64,000 bases of DNA, from assembly GCA_049518415.1 (NCBI GenBank), contig JBEKRX010000029.1, positions 4,009 to 68,008 of the forward strand. The letters run 5' to 3'. Below the pieces are notes generated by a model that was given only the letters and a program-made list of their open reading frames with translations, did no database searches and had not been told where the DNA came from. Of the stretch, positions 1 to 8,850 are shown in pieces. How positions within the stretch are numbered: position 1 is the first letter of the stretch; each line of letters opens with the position of its first letter. The DNA comes from CAVQND01 sp049518415. Lineage in GTDB: Bacteria > Verrucomicrobiota > Verrucomicrobiia > Limisphaerales > UBA8199. The position numbers and the translations under genes were made by a program.

Positions 1-1995
1 ATTTTTGGCGGGCCGGCCGGCAGCCACCTGCTGGCGCTGCTGCACGAATTGCGCATGCCGATCGTCACCACCTTGCACACCCTGCTGCGCCAGCCCAATT
101 CGGACCAGCGGCGCGTGATGCAGGAATTGATCGCCCGCTCGACGCGGCTCGTGGTGATGGCGGAGCGCGGTCGCCAGATGCTGCAAGAAATTTACCAGGC
201 GCCGCCGGCCAAGATCGATCTCATTCCCCATGGCATCCCCGACATCCCGTTCGTGGACCCGAATTTTTACAAGGACCTTTTTGGCGTCGAAGGCAGGCTG
301 GTGTTGCTCACTTTCGGTCTGCTCTGCCCCAACAAGGGAGTCGAGCATGCGCTCAAGGCCCTGCCGGAAATCCTGGTCGAGTTCCCCAATGTCGTTTACA
401 TCGTGCTGGGCGCCACTCATCCCAACCTGCTCCGCGAGCACGGCGAGGCCTACCGGGTCAGCCTGGAACGGCTGGCCGAAAAGAACAAGGTCCACCAGCA
501 CGTCATCTTCTACAACCGTTTCGTCGAACTCGAAGAACTCAAGGAGTTCATCGGGGCAGCCGACCTTTACCTCACCCCGTATTTGAACGAGGCGCAGATC
601 ACCTCGGGCACACTGGCCTACGCCTTCGGCGCCGGCAAGGCGGTGGTTTCCACGCCCTATTGGCACGCGGCTGAATTGCTCGCCGAGGACCGCGGCGTGC
701 TGGTGCCGTTCGGCGACCCGGGGGCGATTGCCCGGGAAGTCATTGGACTGCTGCGCGACGAGCTGCGCCGAACCGTGATCCGCAAGAACGCATATAAACT
801 GGGCCGCGAGATGATCTGGAGCAACGTCGCGCGCCTCTACCGGCGTTCGTTCGAGTCAGCGCGCCTCGAACGGGCGGTCTTGTCACGAAAATTGTTTGCG
901 ACGAAAACCCTCGACCAGCAGCCCCGCGCGCTGCCGGAGCTGAAGCTGGATCACCTTTCGCGGATGACGGACTGCACCGGCCTCTTCCAGCACGCCCTCT
1001 TCACCGTGCCGAATTTTTCCGAAGGCTACTGCACGGACGACAACGCGCGTGCCTTCATTCTCGCCGTGCTGCTGGACGAGATGGAGGAAGAGCCGGAGAG
1101 CGTGCGGACGCTGGCCACAACTTACGCCGCGTTCCTGCATCACGCCTTCGATGCCCGGACCAAGCGGTTCCACAACCACCTCAGCTTCGACCGGCGCTGG
1201 CTCGATGAACAGGGCTCGGAGGATTCTCATGGCCGGGCGCTCTGGGCGTTGGGCCTGGGCGTGGGCCGCTCGCCCTACCGGAGTTTTCAAGTCATGTCCG
1301 GACAGGTCTTCGCCCAGGCGCTGCCGGCCGCGACCGGCTTCACCTCGCCGCGCGCCTGGGCTTTCACCCTGCTGGGCATTCATGAATATTTACAGCGCCT
1401 GAGCGGAGATCGCCTCGCCCAGCAGACCCGGGAAACGCTCACGACGCGGCTCATGGAACTGTTCGAGCGGACGGCGCGGACCGACTGGCCGTGGTTCGAA
1501 GACGTGCTCGCCTATGACAACGCCAAGCTCGCTCACGCCTTGATCCTGAGCGGGCGCGCGACCGGTCAGGCGCCGGTGTATGAGCGCGGCTTGCGGGCGC
1601 TGCGCTGGCTGGCCAAGGTGCAAACCGCCGAGAGCGGCGACTTCCGGCCCATCGGCAGCAACGGATTCTTCCCGCGCGGCGGAACCCGGGCGGACTTCGA
1701 TCAGCAGCCGATTGAGGCGCACTCGATGTTGTCCGCCTGCCTGGAAGCCTACCGCGCCACCTCCGATGCCTGGTGGTACGAGCAGGCTCAGCACGCCTTC
1801 GATTGGTTTCTCGGCTGGAATGACCTGGGGCTGGAGTTGTATTCACCCAATACCGGCGGCTGCCGCGATGCCTTGCACGTGGATCGGGTCAACCAGAACC
1901 AGGGCGCCGAATCAACGCTCGCTTTCCTGCTCTCGCTGGCCGAGTTGCAGCTCATGCAAAACGCCGTCACCGTCTTCAACCGGCCCGCTCCCTAG
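1..1995 (+). CDS. GT4-type glycosyltransferase with C-terminal helical domain (5' truncated by window edge)
   Basis: The reading frame is open from base 1, so the true start lies upstream; the Met at 49 is internal. Residues up to about 280 read as the C-terminal Rossmann domain of a retaining GT-B glycosyltransferase: a donor-binding start (LTFGLLCPNKGVEHALKAL), then an ITSGTLAYAFGAGKAV stretch and HAAELLAEDRGVLVPF, which resemble the GT4 nucleotide-sugar site. The remaining 350 or so residues are rich in Trp, His and helical segments and look like an (alpha/alpha) toroid domain. A GH130 gene follows 97 bp downstream on the same strand, so the two probably act on the same mannose-containing glycan. 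Donor and acceptor cannot be deduced. Family assignment is fairly sure; the exact reaction is unknown. Confidence 0.8.
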   Translation: MFGGPAGSHLLALLHELRMPIVTTLHTLLRQPNSDQRRVMQELIARSTRLVVMAERGRQMLQEIYQAPPAKIDLIPHGIPDIPFVDPNFYKDLFGVEGRLVLLTFGLLCPNKGVEHALKALPEILVEFPNVVYIVLGATHPNLLREHGEAYRVSLERLAEKNKVHQHVIFYNRFVELEELKEFIGAADLYLTPYLNEAQITSGTLAYAFGAGKAVVSTPYWHAAELLAEDRGVLVPFGDPGAIAREVIGLLRDELRRTVIRKNAYKLGREMIWSNVARLYRRSFESARLERAVLSRKLFATKTLDQQPRALPELKLDHLSRMTDCTGLFQHALFTVPNFSEGYCTDDNARAFILAVLLDEMEEEPESVRTLATTYAAFLHHAFDARTKRFHNHLSFDRRWLDEQGSEDSHGRALWALGLGVGRSPYRSFQVMSGQVFAQALPAATGFTSPRAWAFTLLGIHEYLQRLSGDRLAQQTRETLTTRLMELFERTARTDWPWFEDVLAYDNAKLAHALILSGRATGQAPVYERGLRALRWLAKVQTAESGDFRPIGSNGFFPRGGTRADFDQQPIEAHSMLSACLEAYRATSDAWWYEQAQHAFDWFLGWNDLGLELYSPNTGGCRDALHVDRVNQNQGAESTLAFLLSLAELQLMQNAVTVFNRPAP

Positions 1996-2092
1996 TGCTG
2001 ACCTGCGCCAATAAGCGATCCCCGGACCGCCGCCTGCGGGCACGCGCCGCTCTCGCTAACTTCTGCCTCCAAGCAGCAGTCCCGCTCACCTT

Positions 2093-3547
2093 ATGAAAAC
2101 CGCCACCGTCCAGCGCACCCAGGTGACCTTGCATCCGGACCGCACGCGCGTGCTGCTCCGGCCATTTCTGCTTCCGAACGACCCTCGCGCACCCAGAATC
2201 TGCGCCCAGGTCATGGCCCTTTCGGAAACCGAAGTCCACACCCTCTGGCAACAGGTGAAGAGCGAATTCGGCCAGCGCCACGCCAAGACACGTGATTTTC
2301 TCAAAACCCGATTCGAGCAGGTCCGCGCCTGCTTGCGCACCGGCCAGAACCTCTCTGAAGAACGGCAGCTTCTGCTCGGCGCCTATTTCAGTCACGAGTA
2401 TTCGCTCGAAGCCGCGGCCTTGTTCAATCCCTCGATCGTCCCGCATCCGGACCAATCGGGCCTGCCACCCGGCGGGCTGCGCTTCATCCTGAGCCTCCGG
2501 GCTACGGGCGAAGGGCACATCTCCTCGATCACTTTTCGCACCGGCTTGCTTGATGCCAGCAGCCGCATCACGATCAATGCCCCCACGCGCTACTGCCTGG
2601 AGCCCGAACAGGTGCCCAGCGCCTCCTACGAGAAAGGCGTATTCGAGCGCAAGCTCCAGGAACTCGGGTTGGTGGGGGATTTCAGCCGGCAGGTGCTCCA
2701 GGGAGTGGGAAGCTCCTTCACGCTGGACGAACTGCGCGCCAGCCTCAGTCGCGCCGCAGAACAGTTCCGCGCCCGCGACCAGGAAACCGGCGCGGCAGCC
2801 AGAAAAATCCTGATGCTGGCGCAGTCCAATTACGAAGTGCAATTCGCCCCCGACTCGCGTTTGTCCGAGCGCGTGCTCTTTCCGGTCACGCCCTCCCAGA
2901 GCAACGGCATCGAGGACGCCCGCTTCGTCCGTTTCCAGCACGAGGACGGCAGGCAGACGTATTACGCCACTTACACCGCCTACGATGGCAAGATGATCCT
3001 GCCCCAATTCATCGAAACGCGGGACTTTCTGCACTTCAAATTCATCACCCTCAACGGGCCGGCCGTGCAGAACAAAGGCATGGCGCTTTTTCCGCGCAAG
3101 ATCAAAGGCCGCTACGCCATGCTCAGCCGCCAGGACTACGAAAACATTTACATCATGTTTTCCGACCATCTGCACTTCTGGCATGCCACGCAACTGGTGC
3201 TGAAACCGGCCTTTTCGTGGGAGTTTATTCAGTTGGGCAACTGCGGCTCGCCGGTTGAGACCGACGCCGGCTGGCTCGTGCTCAGCCACGGCGTAGGGCC
3301 GATGCGCAAATACTGCATCGGCGCCTTCCTGCTCGACCTGGACAATCCGGCCCAAATAATCGGCCGCCTCCGCGAGCCGCTGATCAAGCCGAATGAAAAT
3401 GAGCGCGAGGGTTACGTGCCCAATGTGGTTTACTCCTGCGGCAGCCTCCTGCACGGCCGCCAGCTTATCATCCCTTACGCAATGTCCGACTACGCAACCA
3501 CGTTTGCCACGCTGTCCCTGGACGACGTGCTGTCAGCGATGGAATAG
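2093..3547 (+). CDS. GH130-family glycoside phosphorylase/hydrolase
   Basis: This 484-residue protein has the five-bladed beta-propeller signature of family GH130, whose characterised members phosphorolyse or hydrolyse beta-mannosides. The motif NGIEDARFVRF (around residue 275) contains the Asp that is the family's general acid, and GNCGSPVETDAGWLVLSHG (around 385) is a typical later blade. The N-terminal 150 residues form an extra mostly helical region, as in the longer GH130 subgroups. It follows a GT4-like glycosyltransferase on the same strand, suggesting synthesis and remodelling of one oligosaccharide. There is no signal peptide, so it should be cytoplasmic. Whether it is a phosphorylase or a hydrolase cannot be settled by eye. 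Confidence 0.85.
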   Translation: MKTATVQRTQVTLHPDRTRVLLRPFLLPNDPRAPRICAQVMALSETEVHTLWQQVKSEFGQRHAKTRDFLKTRFEQVRACLRTGQNLSEERQLLLGAYFSHEYSLEAAALFNPSIVPHPDQSGLPPGGLRFILSLRATGEGHISSITFRTGLLDASSRITINAPTRYCLEPEQVPSASYEKGVFERKLQELGLVGDFSRQVLQGVGSSFTLDELRASLSRAAEQFRARDQETGAAARKILMLAQSNYEVQFAPDSRLSERVLFPVTPSQSNGIEDARFVRFQHEDGRQTYYATYTAYDGKMILPQFIETRDFLHFKFITLNGPAVQNKGMALFPRKIKGRYAMLSRQDYENIYIMFSDHLHFWHATQLVLKPAFSWEFIQLGNCGSPVETDAGWLVLSHGVGPMRKYCIGAFLLDLDNPAQIIGRLREPLIKPNENEREGYVPNVVYSCGSLLHGRQLIIPYAMSDYATTFATLSLDDVLSAME

Positions 3548-3647
3548 TTCCACCGCGTGGCGCGCCGGTCCTGCACCCCTGCTCCTGATGACGCCGGAAA
3601 AAAGGCGCGGGACCTCGGCCCCACGCCTGTGCCAGGAAAACGCTCGC

Positions 3648-3956
3648 TTAGTAACGCCGGCCGTAGTTGCCGCGCGCCCCGTGGTCCCGGCCGCCGCCGG
3701 TGCGCTCTTCCTTCGGACGGGCTTCGTTGACGGTGAGGTTGCGGCCATCGACCGTCGCCCCATTCAGGGCGGCAATCGCCTTCTGCGCCTCTTCGGGCGT
3801 TCCCATCGTGACGAAGCCAAACCCGCGCGGACGGCCGCTGGCGCGATCAACCATCAGGTTGGCCTCCGTCACCGTGCCGTGCGCCGCGAAGGCGTCCTGC
3901 AGATCGTTTTCAGTAGTGTTGAATGAAAGGTTCCCTACGAATAACTTTGTGTTCAT
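3648..3956 (-). CDS. RRM-domain RNA-binding protein
   Basis: A single RNA recognition motif fills residues 1-80: RNP2 is KLFVGNLSF and RNP1 is RGFGFVTM. The tail is Gly/Arg-rich (GGGRDHGARGNYGRRY), the layout of the small glycine-rich RNA-binding proteins of cyanobacteria and other bacteria, often cold-induced. I chose the ATG at 3956 because an AAGGAC Shine-Dalgarno sequence precedes it by about 12 bp; a TTG four codons upstream would also keep the frame. It probably binds single-stranded RNA in the cytoplasm. It stands alone, divergent from infC. Confidence 0.9.
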   Translation of the reverse strand: MNTKLFVGNLSFNTTENDLQDAFAAHGTVTEANLMVDRASGRPRGFGFVTMGTPEEAQKAIAALNGATVDGRNLTVNEARPKEERTGGGRDHGARGNYGRRY

Positions 3957-4304
3957 ATGATGTTTCAATGTCCTTTAGTCTTACCCTGTTATCTCCAAAC
4001 TGTTCCCGACCTTCGGGTTTCAAATCATCACTGAACGAGGTTCACCTGAGGATTTACCATGTCCTGGAAGCGACAAGCTATCTATCAGACCCCTCCAAAA
4101 TACACCCCTGCCGCCGAATAGCAAGCGGTATTTGGCAAAGTTTCCAGGCCGCGCCGGCCGCAGGAGGCCGCCAGAAACTTGGACATTATGCTTGCCTGCC
4201 CCTGGTGGCGTGCCAAAATGAAGGCGTGTTAATCACAGATTACATATTTCTGCCGAGTTCGGTTCTTCTGGCCGCATGAGCAACCTTCAACTCAGGGGGG
4301 CTTA
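3957..4304. other. Divergent intergenic region between RRM gene and infC
   Basis: This 348-bp gap holds the 5' leaders of the RRM gene (minus) and infC (plus). A G-rich tract at 4295-4300 lies just before the infC start and probably serves as its ribosome-binding site. I see no further gene and no repeat in it. Confidence 0.5.
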
Positions 4305-4943
4305 TTGAGCCGCCCGTTTCCCTCCCGTTCCTTTCACTCCCGCGAACCCCTGCATCGCCGAAACGGGAAGATCCGCGCCCGCGAAGTCCGGGTCATCGAC
4401 GATGCCAAACAACAACTGGGCGTCATGTCTCTCAACGAAGCCCTGCGCTTGGCCCAAGGCAAAGGGCTGGACCTGATCGAGGTCGCGCCCAACGCCACGC
4501 CGCCCGTGTGCCGCATCGTGGATTACGGCAAATTCCTCTACGAGGAAGCCAAGCGGAGCAAAAGTTCCCACGCCCGCCAGTCCGCCAGCAGAATGAAGGA
4601 GGTCCAGATTTCTCCCGCCATCGACCCTCACGACCTGGCGACAAAACGGGACCACGCCATCCAATTCCTCTGCGATGACATGAAAGTCCGGGTCAAGCTG
4701 CGCTTTCGCGGCCGCCAAAAGGCGCACAAGGAGATCGGCTTCGAGGTGGTGAACAATTTCGTCAAAGACGTCTCCGCTTATGGCCAGGCGGATTCGCCCC
4801 CCAAGATGTTAGGCGACCGCGACCTCCACGTCGTCCTCAGCCCTCTGCCCCGCGCCAAGCGCGCCAAGAACCCGCGCGACCTCCAGGCCCCGGAACTCGC
4901 GACCGCCCTGGCCGCTCCCCCGGAGGAAACCAAGCCTGTTTAG
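4305..4943 (+). CDS. infC: Translation initiation factor IF-3
   Basis: The protein carries the IF-3 N-terminal signature (GKIRAREVRVIDDAKQQLGV), the VAPNATPPVCRIVDYGKFLYE segment and the C-terminal domain with VRVKLRFRGRQKAHKEIG. IF-3 binds the 30S subunit and monitors start-codon choice. No ATG lies in frame near the conserved start. The best start is TTG at 4305, preceded by a G-rich tract; non-AUG starts are known for infC and are tied to autoregulation. A C-terminal extension of about 30 residues (ending PPEETKPV) goes beyond the usual length. rpmI and rplT, which normally follow infC, are absent. Confidence 0.95.
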   Translation: MSRPFPSRSFHSREPLHRRNGKIRAREVRVIDDAKQQLGVMSLNEALRLAQGKGLDLIEVAPNATPPVCRIVDYGKFLYEEAKRSKSSHARQSASRMKEVQISPAIDPHDLATKRDHAIQFLCDDMKVRVKLRFRGRQKAHKEIGFEVVNNFVKDVSAYGQADSPPKMLGDRDLHVVLSPLPRAKRAKNPRDLQAPELATALAAPPEETKPV

Positions 4944-5150
4944 ATGCTCTTCCGCTCCGAAAAACTGCCGACCATCACTCTTTGCTTCCTCGAGGCGGGC
5001 CGCTAACCTTCCAACCCGCGTCGGTCTCCGACGGGCTCCCCACCCCGGTGCGCCACAGGAGGCGCCGGGCCGCGACTCCTACTCCGCCGCAGACGTCCCT
5101 CCTCAGCTTTTGACCGGCACGGAAATCAATTCCTGAGGCGGCCCCACTGT

Positions 5151-5348
5151 TCAGTCATCGGCATACCGCGCCTTCAACATCGCCGAGAAACGGGCCGCCT
5201 TTTCCTTCCGCCGCCTTTTGGCGCTGGGCTTCTCGAAGCGCCGACGCAGCCGGAACTGCTGCAAGGTCTGTTCGCGGTCCAGCTTCTTCTTAAGCCGGCG
5301 GATGGCCCTCTCGACCGGTTCGCCTTTTCTCACTTTAATTTCAGTCAT
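5151..5348 (-). CDS. rpsU: 30S ribosomal protein S21
   Basis: The 65-residue basic protein starts MTEIKVRKGEPVERAIRRLK and matches S21 along its whole length, including the Arg/Lys-rich C-terminal helix (SAKRRRKEKAARF). It helps base pairing between the 16S 3' end and mRNA. The ATG at 5348 is preceded by GGAG; a GTG two codons upstream (5354) is the alternative. It is transcribed toward infC on the opposite strand and has no operon partner here. Confidence 0.93.
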   Translation of the reverse strand: MTEIKVRKGEPVERAIRRLKKKLDREQTLQQFRLRRRFEKPSAKRRRKEKAARFSAMLKARYADD

Positions 5349-5721
5349 ATACACGTTTCTCCGGCAAAGCCGTTGCGCTTCTCGCAGGCCGTCGCTGTCT
5401 GCCGGGCTTCACATCACCAGTGACAACGCCGCTTTGCCGGGCCCGGCGACCGCCAGTTTCTTCGAGCCGAAGGTAGTCGCCCGAGCGGAGGAGGCAAGAA
5501 GCAATTACCCCGCCCATCAGGCCCTGCGTCGGCGGCGCGCCCCGGCAGCCCCTTGGCAGCGGCGAACAAGCGCGTAAACTGCCCTCCTGCCCTGGCTGGT
5601 GAGCTTCCGCTTTATCCTGGGCCGGATGCGACGCAGAGCATGGCCAGGGCGCCTTTATCAACAGGCCTCCTGTAACCGCGGAAAGTCGTGGATGCTTTAA
5701 TGGACGCTTTTGGGTCCAAAA
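5349..5721. other. Intergenic region upstream of rpsU
   Basis: The 373 bp between rpsU and the tRNA-Arg gene contain short overlapping ORFs on both strands without recognisable motifs. I see no convincing gene, repeat or terminator. Confidence 0.4.
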
Positions 5722-5798
5722 TGGCGCGCCCGCCGCGATTCGAACGCGGGACCCTCTGCTTAGAAGGCAGATGCTCTATCCAACTGAGCTACGGGCGC
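5722..5798 (-). tRNA. tRNA-Arg (anticodon TCT)
   Basis: On the minus strand the 77-nt cloverleaf starts GCGCCCGTAGCTCAG, pairs its acceptor with CGGGCGC, has the anticodon loop CTTCTAA (anticodon TCT), a TTCGAAT T-loop and an encoded CCA end. All four stems pair. It decodes AGA/AGG arginine codons. Confidence 0.97.
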
Positions 5799-6296
5799 AA
5801 CCGTGGTCTAATATGCCCCGTTTCGCGCCCGAGGCAAGCGGGGAAGTCTCGAGTGATTGATGGAATTGCACCGAAGCCAGGAAGGGGGCGGAGGGCGGGT
5901 TGGGTTGCTCGCGAATGCCCCTCGGCCTCGACGGTTTGGGAGCGGCTATTGCAGGGAGCAGCCCTCGGCGGGACCAGGTGGAAGCGCTTGGCTGGGCCGA
6001 GGGGACCGACGAAGCGCTGTGCTGAGCTGTGCCATTGCTTTTTAGGCCGCGGCCCGGCCAGTTTTTTGGCAAAAATGGCCAATGTAGCCAATGCAGCCAA
6101 TGTGGCCAATGCAGGTGGCGTGGGGTCGCATCTCATTTGACAATTGCGGCGCAGCGGAGCGGGCGTCTGGGGCAAATGTCAAATGTTGAGCCGCGACCCC
6201 GTTGCCTTTCGGAACGGGTGCAACCCCATCTCCCGCAGAACGAACCGGACTGGACGACGACCAGAGGTCCATGAGGCAGGCGGGACGACGCCTGCG
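5799..6296. other. Intergenic region with short repeats, no gene seen
   Basis: This 498-bp gap holds a run of GCCAAT-type tandem units at about 6075-6115 (AATGTAGCC / AATGCAGCC alternating) and one copy of a palindromic repeat at 6122-6200, annotated separately. Short ORFs here have no recognisable content. Confidence 0.4.
6122..6200. repeat. 79-bp palindromic repeat, copy 1
   Basis: The unit begins GGGGTCGCATCTCATTTGAC and ends CAAATGTTGAGCCGCGACCCC, so its ends are imperfect inverted repeats. A second copy in the same orientation lies at 7314-7391. Together they bracket the acyltransferase gene. Confidence 0.85.
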
Positions 6297-7148
6297 CTAC
6301 TTTCCAAAATACTTCGCGGGCTCGGCGAAGCACTTCTTGAACTCGGCACTCATCTGGGCGGCGTGGACGCCATCAATGAGACGGTGATCGAACGTGACGC
6401 CGATCGGCAGGATGGGGCGCACCCTGACCTCGCCATTTTCGACCACGGCCTTGTCGGTGATGGCACCCAAGGTCATGAGGAGCGGGACCCGTGAGTAGGG
6501 CACCAACGGCGCCCAGGCGACGTCGATCCCCATCCCGCCCACGTTCGTAATCATGACCGAACCGAAGGGGTCCCTCGGCAGGCCGAGAAAGCCCAGGTTG
6601 AGATTCAGGCCATAGATGAGCCAACCGGCCAGGTTCAGGAAAGCACGGACCCAAGCCCAGGGGATCGCCGAGACGATGCGGAACAAGGGGCCGAAGGCAG
6701 GGTCGCGCCGGCGTTTCACCTCAGCGGCTTGCGTGTAGAAGGTCCGAGCGAGGTCCGCCAGGCTGAGAGTATCCGTCGCGTGGACGGTCGTGCCGCTGAG
6801 GGTCGCCTTGGCTATCCGGCCATCCCGGTTGCCGTTGGCGGCCGGCCCGGGCACATTGACCTGGAAGAAGACGCTTACATGCTGCCGGAGATGGACCTTG
6901 CCGCCCCGCAGCATCCCGTTCAACTCAGGCCGGACCACGAGGCAATGGGTGATGGCCTTGGCCACGAGATGGCTTGGGGTGATCCTGACGCCGCGCGTCT
7001 TGGAATACGCCGCCGAGAATTCGAGCGCCTTGGCGACATCGATCTCGAGCAAGGCGTAAACCGAGGGGTCGCCCGCGTTTCGCCAAGTGCCACAAGCGAT
7101 TTTCCGGGACAGCGCAGGCCGATAGGGCCTAAACAGAATCCGACCCAT
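6297..7148 (-). CDS. 2-oxoacid dehydrogenase E2-like acyltransferase (catalytic domain only)
   Basis: The C-terminal half has the chloramphenicol-acetyltransferase-like E2 fold: GSVMITNVGGMGID, PLLMTLGAITDKAVVENGEV, and the active-site motif FDHRLIDGVHAAQM whose His acts as general base in acyl transfer. There is no lipoyl domain or peripheral subunit-binding domain, so this is not a conventional E2 subunit but a stand-alone acyltransferase of that fold. I start at ATG 7148 (MGRILFRPYRPALSRKIA); the ORF can extend 23 codons upstream without homology-like content. A short hydrophobic stretch near residue 190 (FLNLAGWLIYGL) is unusual for E2. The acyl donor and acceptor are unknown. Two copies of a palindromic repeat flank it. 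Confidence 0.75.
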   Translation of the reverse strand: MGRILFRPYRPALSRKIACGTWRNAGDPSVYALLEIDVAKALEFSAAYSKTRGVRITPSHLVAKAITHCLVVRPELNGMLRGGKVHLRQHVSVFFQVNVPGPAANGNRDGRIAKATLSGTTVHATDTLSLADLARTFYTQAAEVKRRRDPAFGPLFRIVSAIPWAWVRAFLNLAGWLIYGLNLNLGFLGLPRDPFGSVMITNVGGMGIDVAWAPLVPYSRVPLLMTLGAITDKAVVENGEVRVRPILPIGVTFDHRLIDGVHAAQMSAEFKKCFAEPAKYFGK

Positions 7149-7313
7149 AAACAATGCGACTCGAACCGAGGTTACACACCAGGATATCGAGAGAACAGAG
7201 GATTTGGAAAGGCCCACAGATTGGAGAGATTTGAGGGCCTGATCTTGCCTGCGTCCTTCCCGCTCAAGGCCTGCTGGTGCGGTGCCGCGTTTGGCCGACA
7301 GCTACTGGGCCGC

Positions 7314-7391
7314 GGGGTCGCATCTCATTTGACAATTGCGGCGCAGCGGAGCTGGCGTCTGGGGCAAATGTCAAATGTTGAGATGCGACCC
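7314..7391. repeat. 78-bp palindromic repeat, copy 2
   Basis: This is nearly identical to the copy at 6122-6200 and has better arms: GGGTCGCATCTCA at one end pairs with TGAGATGCGACCC at the other. It lies in the 5' region of the acyltransferase gene, in a gap (7149-7570) that otherwise shows no gene. Confidence 0.85.
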
Positions 7392-7570
7392 TGTTGCCTT
7401 TTCATTCCTTTGCCTTTTCAGCAAGTCTGCCACAGGAAGCAAACACGTCAATAGTCATCTCTGACCCCTTCTTCGGGCATCTTCGATGTCTTCGACCGTT
7501 TGACGCAGCCGGCGCAAAAGGGACCTGGCCTGATTCAACTGTGTGTTCAATGGATGATAGATGACCGGTT

Positions 7571-7765
7571 TTAATCGCCGGACGGAACCGGCACGGACAG
7601 ATTGCGGCAGATGGAACGTGCCAGGTGTTTTTTGATTTCGTTGTGGCGGGGAATGGCTTCCTTGCGTCCGGTCTGCGGGTTGCTCCAAATGGAATGGCTG
7701 CCGCCTTCGCGAACCGACACGCAGCCATGTTCCTGAAGATGAGCGAGCAATGCCCGCCGTTTCAT
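7571..7765 (-). CDS. hicA: HicA-type mRNA interferase toxin
   Basis: This 64-residue protein starts MKRRALLAHLQEHGC and contains REGGSHSIWSNPQTGRKEAIPRHNEIKK, the double-stranded-RNA-binding-like HicA fold with its conserved catalytic His (GSHSIW). HicA toxins cleave mRNA and are neutralised by HicB. Its ATG overlaps the stop of the preceding hicB by 4 bp (ATGA), so the two are translationally coupled, antitoxin first. The C-terminus (SICRNLSVPVPSGD) is a little different from the usual ILKQ-type ending but the family call is firm. Confidence 0.88.
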   Translation of the reverse strand: MKRRALLAHLQEHGCVSVREGGSHSIWSNPQTGRKEAIPRHNEIKKHLARSICRNLSVPVPSGD

Positions 7766-7986
7766 GCCAGCAAAAGTTCCGCCGTCTCCGCCTGGGGATC
7801 GAGGCGGAAGGCTTCCTCACGGCCGGTGTCTAGCAGGAGTTGAATGGCTTCCTTGAGGTTGCCAAGACATTCCTCCTTCGTCTCGCCTTGGCCGTTCGCG
7901 CCTGGAACTTCCAGACAAGTCGCCCAAAAACCGCCTTCATCCGGTTCACCCCGGTGAACAATGGCTGTGAATTGTTTCATGGGCAT
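7762..7986 (-). CDS. hicB: HicB-family antitoxin
   Basis: The 74-residue protein reads MPMKQFTAIVHRGEPDEGGF then WATCLEVPGANGQGETKEECLGNLKEAI, the HicB partial RNase-H-like fold that binds HicA. It lacks a long C-terminal DNA-binding extension, so autoregulation may rely on the complex. The ATG at 7986 has an AAGAGG Shine-Dalgarno sequence 7 bp upstream. It is the first gene of the hicB-hicA pair. Confidence 0.9.
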   Translation of the reverse strand: MPMKQFTAIVHRGEPDEGGFWATCLEVPGANGQGETKEECLGNLKEAIQLLLDTGREEAFRLDPQAETAELLLA

Positions 7987-8403
7987 ATTCTAGCCTCTTT
8001 TGTTGCAGGAGAAAAACAGTTTATTTCGCCGGTGGCGTTGGCGGCGGCGGGGCTCACAGGGGGACCAGGGGTTGGAAGTTGGGCGGCAGCGGAGGCGGTT
8101 CTCCGGTGGCCCAGCCGGAAAGAGGCCGTCGCGTTTCATTTGGTGCGGTTTGCAGCAGGAACGATGTTTCAGCTCCGGGTCGTCCCCGAATAATCAAGCC
8201 GGCCAGAATCCCGGGCAAGACGCACGTAAACCCGGTGATGCCGGTTCGCGCGAGATTTATGGGGTGAGGGTTCGCGTGTTGGGCATGGGACTTGGCCTTC
8301 AAAGTAGCAAGGCGGATGACGCGCACGTGAACGGGAGCAGGGGGAATTCTCCGCGGGCGCGCCAGTCTTGCCCTCGGGCACGTTTCTCGCGATAGTGATC
8401 GCC
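7987..8403. other. Intergenic region upstream of hicB, no assignable gene
   Basis: The 417-bp gap has a minus-strand ORF (8326 to 8054, 90 codons) with one hydrophobic stretch (GITGFTCVLPGILAGLII), but no start signal or recognisable family. I treat it as unassigned; it could be a small membrane protein or a remnant. Confidence 0.3.
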
Positions 8404-8850
8404 ATGCCTATTCCTGCCCTGAATTCGGACGGCGTTTTACCTGCCGGGCTGTTCGATTGCACGTTGCCCGAGGCACGGGCTCGCTTCGGGACATTTGGCG
8501 GCTCGGATCAGCGGTTGCGACTTTTTGCCCGTTTGGAAGAACTCGCTCGGGTCCTGCGGTCCAGCGGCCTGTTTGAGGCGCTGATCATCGACGGCAGTTT
8601 TGTGACGGCCAAGCTCGCACCCAACGACGTTGATCTGGTGGCGGTGCTACGACCTGGGCACGACTTCGAGCTCGACCTGCCCATGTCCCAATATTCACTG
8701 GTGTCCCGCGCGTTCCTTCGCCGACGGTTCGGTTTGGACGTGGTAGTTGCGGAGCGGGACAGTCCGTTGTAAAGAACATACGTCGAATTCTTCAGCCGAA
8801 TGCGTGAAGCGCCGGATTTGAGGAAAGGACTGCTGCGAGTGCGTTTATGA
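8404..8850 (+). pseudogene. DUF6932-like nucleotidyltransferase-type gene with in-frame stop
   Basis: Residues about 55-95 (EALIIDGSFVTAKLAPNDVDLV) match the Gly-Ser...Asp-x-Asp core of DUF6932 proteins, a family resembling minimal nucleotidyltransferases. A TAA at 8770-8772 ends the first ORF after DSPL. The same frame then stays open (EFFSRMREAPDLRKGLLRVRL) to TGA at 8848-8850, reading like the missing C-terminus. The full frame overlaps the next gene's ATG by 4 bp (ATGA), the spacing expected for a coupled pair. The gene therefore seems interrupted by one nonsense change, or is read through. I chose ATG 8404 (MPIPALNSDG) as start; no strong ribosome site is visible. Confidence 0.65.

Noticed and set aside
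883..1383. Long minus-strand ORFs opposite the glycosyltransferase gene
   Set aside because: They have shadow composition (Arg, Gly, Ala, His-rich) caused by high third-position GC and no recognisable motif; the plus-strand frame has clear domain content.
6075..6115. CRISPR-like array from the GCCAAT units
   Set aside because: The units are 9 bases long, without spacers of constant length; they are a simple tandem repeat. No cas genes are in the window.
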